19,053 nt of DNA from Clostridiales bacterium (lineage in GTDB: Bacteria > Bacillota_A > Clostridia > Peptostreptococcales > Anaerovoracaceae), in assembly GCA_024697655.1 (NCBI GenBank), contig JAILFI010000022.1, positions 1-19,053 on the forward strand. Direction: 5' to 3'. The position numbers and the translations under genes were made by a program. Positions 14,771-19,053 of the stretch are shown one piece after another (position 1 is the first letter of the stretch; each line of letters begins with the position of its first letter). A model generated the notes under the pieces. It ran no database searches, was not told the origin of the DNA, and worked only from the letters and a program-made list of their open reading frames with translations.

Positions 14771-15292
14771 ATGGTAGAAGGGATCGGCCTCATCAACGAT
14801 ATCATTCTGACAAAACTGCAGGCGAAGATGATACCGGCCAAAGAGAAATACGGTGCGCTCGGCACAGGGATCTGCTGCGCAGCGCTTGCCCTGGCGGCAC
14901 TTTTCACAAAGCATTACGTATACGCGGCAGCGCTTGCTGTCGGGGCTTATGTTTTCCTCACCAAATTCAGGACGATGACGAACAAGGCCCATCAGGCCAA
15001 TCTGGCGATCGCGGCGGCGAAAAACCAGGAAATCGCCAAATACAAAGTGCTGTTTGACGAAGATGATCTGATCGTCACCACGATGGACGGAGAAGATCCG
15101 GTCGAGAAGGAATACCGCACCTTCATCAAAAAGATCGAGTTTGAAGAAGCGATCGTACTGGTCGCGCACGGCGGCGAGATGGTCTTCATCTCCAAGGAGG
15201 AGACGGAGCCGGAAGCGCTTAAAGAGATCCAGTACATCATCGAGGACCGCTGTTACAATCTCGGCTGGCGCAGAAAGGGCGATCTTCTCTAG
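14771..15292 (+). CDS. two-TM membrane protein, YcxB-like C-terminal domain
   Basis: The 173-residue protein has two adjacent hydrophobic segments (about 29-46 and 48-65), then a soluble part (about 90-170) with alternating hydrophobic strands, FDEDDLIVTT, YRTFIKKIEFEEAIVLVAHGGEMVFISKEE. This order and spacing resemble YcxB-like proteins of Bacillota, whose function is unknown; the family call is from pattern memory. It is probably anchored in the cytoplasmic membrane with the C-terminal domain inside. AGAGGAGG stands upstream with spacing of about 10. It follows thrH by 33 bases and ends at a strong terminator. Confidence 0.75.
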   Translation: MVEGIGLINDIILTKLQAKMIPAKEKYGALGTGICCAALALAALFTKHYVYAAALAVGAYVFLTKFRTMTNKAHQANLAIAAAKNQEIAKYKVLFDEDDLIVTTMDGEDPVEKEYRTFIKKIEFEEAIVLVAHGGEMVFISKEETEPEALKEIQYIIEDRCYNLGWRRKGDLL

Positions 15293-15319
15293 CAGCGTCC
15301 GCGGACATACAGAAAACCG

Positions 15320-15355
15320 GCGGCAGGACGGGAACGGACCTGCCGCTGTTTTTTT
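15320..15355 (+). terminator. intrinsic terminator of the thrH/YcxB-like unit
   Basis: GCGGCAGG pairs with CCTGCCGC around 11 bases and runs, after TG, into seven T. Confidence 0.88.
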
Positions 15356-15365
15356 GTCTTTTCTC

Positions 15366-15394
15366 TTGAAAAAAGAACATATGTTCTTTATAAT
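15366..15394 (+). promoter_or_regulatory. SOS promoter with LexA box between -35 and -10
   Basis: TTGAAA (15366-15371), 17-base spacer, TATAAT (15389-15394). The spacer holds GAACATATGTTC (15375-15386), the Gram-positive LexA recognition core, inside a perfect 18-bp palindrome AAAGAACATATGTTCTTT. Bound LexA would cover the whole promoter, so the polymerase gene should be induced by DNA damage. Confidence 0.9.
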
Positions 15395-15461
15395 GAGATA
15401 TCATAGAACGGGCGGGAGAGGATGAGAAAAACCAAAGAAAGGAGTATCCGGAAACGCCTCT

Positions 15462-16727
15462 ATGTCGATCATTATGCATGTCGATGCCAACAGCGCCTAT
15501 CTGTCCTGGACGGCCGTTCATCTGCTGGAGCAGGGGTATCCGGTGGATCTGCGGACTGTTCCCGCAGTGATCGCCGGCGACCCCGCCAACCGCCACGGCA
15601 TCATTCTCGCCAAATCGATCCCGGCAAAGAAATACGGCATCGGGACCGCCAACAGCCTGATGGAGGCACGCAGCAAGTGCCCGTCTCTTATCGTGCAGCC
15701 GCCCGATTACGATCTGTACATGCATTGCAGCGATGCGATGTATGAGATCCTTTGCCGGTACAGCGACCGGATCCAGCGGTACAGTGTGGACGAATGCTTT
15801 CTGGACTATACCGGGTCGGAAAAAGTACTCGGCGATCCGCTCGCGGCGGCGCAGGAGATCCGGCGGACGATCAGGCGGGAACTGGGGTTCACCGTCAACA
15901 TCGGTATTTCCAGCAATAAGCTGTTGGCCAAGATGGGTTCCGAACTGGAAAAACCGGACAAGGTCCACACGCTTTTCCCGGAAGAGATCCGGGAGAAGAT
16001 GTGGCCGCTTCCGGTAGGGGAACTGTTCATGGTCGGCCGTGCGACGGCGAAAAAACTCCGCCGCATCAACATCACTACGATCGGGGATCTTGCACAGGCG
16101 GACCCGCGCCATATGCACAGTCTGCTCAAGAGCCACGGCGACCTCGTCTGGCGGTATGCCAACGGGCTGGATCACTCGGCAGTTATGCCCAATGACCGGA
16201 TCATCCAGAAAGGTGTCGGCAATGGGGTCACGATGCGGTATGACGCCGCTTCGGAAGAAGAGGCCTTCCCGGTGATCCTGTCGCTTTGTGAGCGGGTGGG
16301 CATGCGGCTCCGCCGTCTCGGCTGCCGGGCTTCGCTGATCGCGGTCCATCTGCGGAACGCGGATCTTTCCGGCTGGTATTCGCACCAGCGGCAGATGGAC
16401 ACTTATACAAGGTCGACATCAGACCTTTACAGATGGGCCTGCCGGCTGTTCCGGGAATGTTGGCGGGGAACGCCTGTCCGGCAGATCAGCGTGAGTGTTT
16501 CCGAGCTTCTGGACGCGCGGATGCACCAGCTTTCGATCTATGACTTTCAGACACTGGAAAAAGAAGACGCACTCAGCGATACCGTAGACCTGATCCGCAG
16601 GACATACGGGGAACGGTCGATCGTCCGCGGCGTTTTTGTCAACACACCGCTTGCACCGATCGACGGCGGTGTTAATGACGGGGACTATATCATGATGGGA
16701 GGATACCGCAATGAAGATCTTGGCTAA
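15462..16727 (+). CDS. Y-family DNA polymerase (UmuC/DinB, UvrX-like)
   Basis: The 421-residue protein is a Y-family translesion polymerase: D8 in HVDAN, steric-gate candidate Y13, D110-E111 in YSVDECFLDY, KLLAKMGSELEKPDK in the palm, a helix-hairpin-helix thumb (FMVGRATAKKLRRINITTIGDLA) and a little-finger domain to about 400. It copies damaged DNA at the price of errors. Overall it looks closer to the plasmid/phage UvrX branch than to housekeeping DinB. Control by LexA is seen in the promoter. Its start is not settled: AAAGGAG lies 17 bases before the ATG, longer than usual, and no in-frame start is nearer. Its 3' end overlaps the next gene by 17 bases. Confidence 0.92.
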   Translation: MSIIMHVDANSAYLSWTAVHLLEQGYPVDLRTVPAVIAGDPANRHGIILAKSIPAKKYGIGTANSLMEARSKCPSLIVQPPDYDLYMHCSDAMYEILCRYSDRIQRYSVDECFLDYTGSEKVLGDPLAAAQEIRRTIRRELGFTVNIGISSNKLLAKMGSELEKPDKVHTLFPEEIREKMWPLPVGELFMVGRATAKKLRRINITTIGDLAQADPRHMHSLLKSHGDLVWRYANGLDHSAVMPNDRIIQKGVGNGVTMRYDAASEEEAFPVILSLCERVGMRLRRLGCRASLIAVHLRNADLSGWYSHQRQMDTYTRSTSDLYRWACRLFRECWRGTPVRQISVSVSELLDARMHQLSIYDFQTLEKEDALSDTVDLIRRTYGERSIVRGVFVNTPLAPIDGGVNDGDYIMMGGYRNEDLG

Positions 16728-16974
16728 ACCGATCGACACCATCGTCGTGTTCAAAGAAGCAAAACATCCCATGCCGTACCGGTTCCGCGTGACGGAAGGG
16801 GACGGCCGCATCAGGGATATCATCGTGGATAAGATCCTGTCTATCGATGAAAGAAAAACAGCCGGGATCCGGTCGTATATCTACCGCTGCCGGAGCCTTG
16901 TCGACGGCATGGAAAAAGACTATGAACTCAAATACATTCTGGACGACGCCAAATGGCAGCTCTATAAGATGTGA
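16711..16974 (+). CDS. small unknown protein overlapping the SOS polymerase gene
   Basis: The 87-residue protein is soluble, basic-acidic mixed and predicted mostly beta strand (IDTIVVFKE, YRFRVTEGDGRIRDIIVDKIL, IRSYIYRCRSLVDGMEKDYELKYILDDAKWQLYKM). No known family is recognised with certainty. It starts inside the polymerase gene with GGAGG eight bases before its ATG, so the two are translationally linked and under the same SOS promoter. Small proteins in this position are known next to Y-family polymerases in Bacillota (for example YolD by UvrX), so a polymerase accessory role is plausible, but no sequence match to YolD is evident. Confidence 0.8.
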   Translation: MKILAKPIDTIVVFKEAKHPMPYRFRVTEGDGRIRDIIVDKILSIDERKTAGIRSYIYRCRSLVDGMEKDYELKYILDDAKWQLYKM

Positions 16975-17000
16975 CAGCTGCGCTTCTGTATGTCTATGTG

Positions 17001-17029
17001 TTGAAATGCGCCCGTATTGGGTATATACT
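17001..17029 (+). promoter_or_regulatory. promoter of yebC
   Basis: TTGAAA, a 17-base spacer, TATACT; the leader is about 30 bases. Confidence 0.8.
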
Positions 17030-17065
17030 GATACAGGAAAATTCAATAGATAAGGAGTATTTTAT

Positions 17066-17788
17066 ATGGGTAGACACGGAACCATCGCAGGAAGAAAAGA
17101 AGCACAGGACAGACGCCGCGCCGCACTGTTCACCAAGTATGCCAGAGCCATCACGGTTGCGGCAAAAGCGGGCGGCGATCCCGAGTATAACGCTTCTCTG
17201 AAACTTGCCATCGACCGCGCAAAAGGCATCAATATGCCGAACGACAACATCAACCGCGCCATCAAGAAGGGCACCGGTGAGATGGGCGGCGCGGATTTTG
17301 TCGAACTGAACTTTGAAGGTTACGGTCCCTCCGGCGTCGCTGTGATCGTCGAGACACTGACCGACAACCGCAACCGGACCACCTCCTCCGTCCGCAGTGC
17401 TTTTGATAAATACGGCGGGAATATGGGGGCGCCGGGCTGCGTTTCCTACATGTTCTCCAGAAAGGGCGTTATCGTCATCGAAAAGACGGACGAGATCGAC
17501 GAGGATGAACTGATGGATGCTGCGCTCGAAGCGGGTATGGAGGATATGCAGACTTACGAGGACAGTTATGAGATCCTGACCGCAATGGAAGATTTCTCGG
17601 ATGTCAGCGCCGCACTCAAAGAGGCGGGGTATGAATTCGTGGAGGCGGATATCCAGTACATTCCGTCCATGGAAGCGACTCCGAAGGAAGAGGATATCAA
17701 GAACCTCAAAAAGATGATCGAAGTCCTGGAGGACAATGATGACGTGCAGGGTGTCCATCACAACTGCGCGATCGATCTGGACGACTGA
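17066..17788 (+). CDS. yebC: YebC/PmpR-family (DUF28) translation/transcription factor
   Basis: The 240-residue protein has the usual family length and the conserved N-terminus GRHGTIAGRKEAQDRRRAALFTKYARAITVAAKAGGDPEYNASLKLAIDRAKGINMPNDNINRAIKKGTGE, followed by the three-domain core with YGPSGVAVIVETLTDNRNRT and a C-terminal LEDNDDVQGVHHN. The opening reads MGRHGTIAGRKEAQDRRR where many homologues have MAGHSKWANIKHRK, so it belongs to the second YebC branch found in Bacillota. Members bind DNA as regulators and recent work links YebC to relieving ribosome stalling at proline runs. AAGGAG precedes the ATG. It has its own promoter, and no terminator is seen before the ncRNA candidate at 17847. 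Confidence 0.95.
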   Translation: MGRHGTIAGRKEAQDRRRAALFTKYARAITVAAKAGGDPEYNASLKLAIDRAKGINMPNDNINRAIKKGTGEMGGADFVELNFEGYGPSGVAVIVETLTDNRNRTTSSVRSAFDKYGGNMGAPGCVSYMFSRKGVIVIEKTDEIDEDELMDAALEAGMEDMQTYEDSYEILTAMEDFSDVSAALKEAGYEFVEADIQYIPSMEATPKEEDIKNLKKMIEVLEDNDDVQGVHHNCAIDLDD

Positions 17789-17846
17789 TCCATCATACAG
17801 AATCATAAAATCCTGAAATGTGCGTTAAGGTGTACATAATTCAACC

Positions 17847-17983
17847 TACAACACTGCACTGGGAGCCCGATACGGAGAGGATGCCGGGCCGTCACCGAAC
17901 GGATGGCAGAGACGATGTTCAGGGCACCCCCCTATTAATAGATAGGGAGTGAATTAGTCACCTGACGGCACTTCGGGATTTTT
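17847..17983 (+). ncRNA. candidate structured non-coding RNA, family not recognised
   Basis: A gene-free stretch after yebC holds nested pairings: CCCGA (17866-17870) with TCGGG (17973-17977), GCCGTCA (17888-17894) with TGACGGC (17963-17969), and an inner hairpin CAC..CCCTA with TAGGG.GTG (17925-17951). ATTTTT follows the outer stem like a terminator. A weak promoter CTGAAA-N16-CATAAT (17813-17840) precedes it. No coding frame of note and no downstream gene on this strand, so a trans-acting RNA or a structured yebC 3' UTR is more likely than a riboswitch. It could be a divergent 6S-type RNA; sequence blocks of 6S, SRP, tmRNA or RNase P were not recognised. Confidence 0.45.
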
Positions 17984-17993
17984 CTTGGTAAAA

Positions 17994-18020
17994 AAAGCGT
18001 TCCTGTATCAGGAACGCTTT
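17994..18020 (-). terminator. terminator of the D-Ala-D-Ala carboxypeptidase gene
   Basis: On the minus strand AGCGTTCCTG pairs perfectly with CAGGAACGCT around ATA and continues into seven T. On the plus strand only TTTTCTC follows, so it mainly serves the minus-strand gene. Confidence 0.92.
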
Positions 18021-18044
18021 TCTCGTCTCAAAGTCGATGTGCTG

Positions 18045-19053
18045 TCAGCGGTGATAGAAATATCTGTGGCGCCGCTGCCGGCGTCTTCGGATAGAAGCTG
18101 CCAGAAGAAGCAACAGCACAAGGGCGATCGCGATACCGGCTGCGATCAGTGTATTACGCGCGATTCCTTTCAACTCTCTGCCGGGCTGCTGAAAATCTTC
18201 TGTTGAGAGCAGCGGGATGGAAGCGAGTTCCGCATCGCCCTGTTTGATAGTCAAAGTCCCGACCTGATCGCCTTTGAGAACAGGACGGGCAAGTCCTTCC
18301 GCAGCCGTAGTTTCATAGGTGACGGGGGCGGATTCCTGTCCGGCGGGGACAAGGCATTTGATCTCGTTCTGTTCGATTTCCACCGGGATGGCTGTCTCTT
18401 CGTCGAGCATGATCGGCTCCGCCTGATCAGCCGAGACCGCAACCGTGGAAAGCGCGTAGTTGTTGAAGTAGAACTCCATCAGGGCGCGTGTATCGGCACA
18501 GTCTTCACTCTGCTGACCGGCGCCTGCGACCGCAACGATCAGATGGATCCCGTTCTTTTCACCGTATGTGACGAGGTTGAAACCGGATTCTGTGATATAC
18601 CCGGTCTTACCGCAGACAACAGGCTCATAGTAAGCATATCTGCCGGGGAACATACCGTGTCCGTGCCAGAGTTCCCGGGGCTCGTGTTTATCGGTTTTCG
18701 GGATCGTATAAGTGGATGTACTGTCGATTTCGACGAAAGTTTCGTTCTGGACCGCATAGGCCATGATCAGGGAAAGATCGTGTACGGTCGTGTAGTGATC
18801 CTCGCTGAACAGTCCGTGCGGGTTGGAGAAATGGCTGTCCGTACAGCCGATCTCGGCTGCCTTGGCATTCATCATATCAGAGAACCCTTCGATACTGCCG
18901 CCGACCGTTTCAGCAAGTACGACCGCGCAGTCGTTGCCTGAAGCCAGAAGGAGCCCGTACAGAAGATCCCGGATCTTCACGTGCTCGTACTCATCGAGCG
19001 CGATATGGCTGGAAGAGGGATCGATACCGTAGACCGCGTTCATGGATACTTCT
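18045..19053 (-). CDS. D-alanyl-D-alanine carboxypeptidase (PBP5/DacF type), 5' end cut by window
   Basis: The frame is open through the right edge (335 residues visible, first codons E-V-S before an internal Met), so the ATG at 19043 is not the true start. Seen: the SGN motif in LLASGNDCAVV and the KTG motif in VVCGKTGYITESGFNLVTY of low-molecular-mass penicillin-binding proteins; the SxxK active serine lies outside the window just upstream. The C-terminal PBP5-like beta domain is followed by one membrane helix (IAAGIAIALVLLLLLAAS) and a very basic tail RRRRQRRHRYFYHR, a true transmembrane anchor rather than the amphipathic helix of E. coli PBP5. The enzyme trims the terminal D-alanine of peptidoglycan stem peptides outside the membrane. 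Confidence 0.93.
   Translation of the reverse strand, partial: EVSMNAVYGIDPSSSHIALDEYEHVKIRDLLYGLLLASGNDCAVVLAETVGGSIEGFSDMMNAKAAEIGCTDSHFSNPHGLFSEDHYTTVHDLSLIMAYAVQNETFVEIDSTSTYTIPKTDKHEPRELWHGHGMFPGRYAYYEPVVCGKTGYITESGFNLVTYGEKNGIHLIVAVAGAGQQSEDCADTRALMEFYFNNYALSTVAVSADQAEPIMLDEETAIPVEIEQNEIKCLVPAGQESAPVTYETTAAEGLARPVLKGDQVGTLTIKQGDAELASIPLLSTEDFQQPGRELKGIARNTLIAAGIAIALVLLLLLAASIRRRRQRRHRYFYHR

Noticed and set aside
15422..15745. 107-residue frame starting upstream of the polymerase
   Set aside because: It overlaps the polymerase in another frame, is arginine-rich and shows no family features. A short leader peptide cannot be excluded, but nothing supports it.
15237..16385. 382-residue minus-strand open frame opposite the Y-family polymerase
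   Set aside because: Composition rich in R, P, H and D, no homology recognised, and the SOS-controlled polymerase on the other strand explains the DNA.
17847..17983. Riboswitch or T-box for a downstream gene
   Set aside because: The next gene lies on the opposite strand and converges; no T-box core or known aptamer block was recognised.

Overview
The window reads as chromosomal core and light accessory DNA of an anaerobic, moderately GC-rich member of the Bacillota (Firmicutes), probably a gut or host-associated Clostridia or Erysipelotrichia-like bacterium. The evidence is strong AGGAGG-type ribosome binding sites, TTGACA/TATAAT promoters with 17-base spacers, a Gram-positive LexA box (GAACATATGTTC), a lysine riboswitch, rubredoxin, and a ferredoxin-fused aldo/keto reductase. 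The genus cannot be fixed by reading alone. No insertion sequence, phage gene, CRISPR array or plasmid function is visible.

Left part (1-3750): a partial M20 amidohydrolase on the minus strand diverges from an MFS transporter whose leader carries an attenuator-like hairpin. An aldo/keto reductase with two C-terminal iron-sulfur motifs, a solitary tRNA-Val(GAC) and rubredoxin follow, each with its own promoter.

Metal-transport module (3755-6865): a short AraC-type regulator, a small DUF6110-like membrane-associated protein and a P1B-type ATPase with an atypical transmembrane metal motif. Two perfect copies of GGTTAG-N6-CTAACC sit at the regulator promoter and a degenerate third copy lies before the DUF6110/ATPase pair, which suggests one regulon.

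Minus-strand transport and metabolism block (6889-13084): SstT sodium/serine-threonine symporter; an NhaC-family transporter under a lysine riboswitch with its own terminator, therefore likely a lysine transporter; and an aldA-FIST gene pair in which an AldA-like lactaldehyde dehydrogenase is followed by a stand-alone FIST sensor-domain protein. Two direct repeats exactly 22 bp apart upstream of the aldA -10 look like activator sites.

Right part (13248-19053): NYN-LOTUS putative RNase, ThrH phosphatase and a membrane protein with a YcxB-like look; then an SOS-controlled Y-family DNA polymerase overlapping a small unknown protein, YebC, a candidate structured non-coding RNA with no downstream gene on its strand, and a partial D-alanyl-D-alanine carboxypeptidase on the minus strand.
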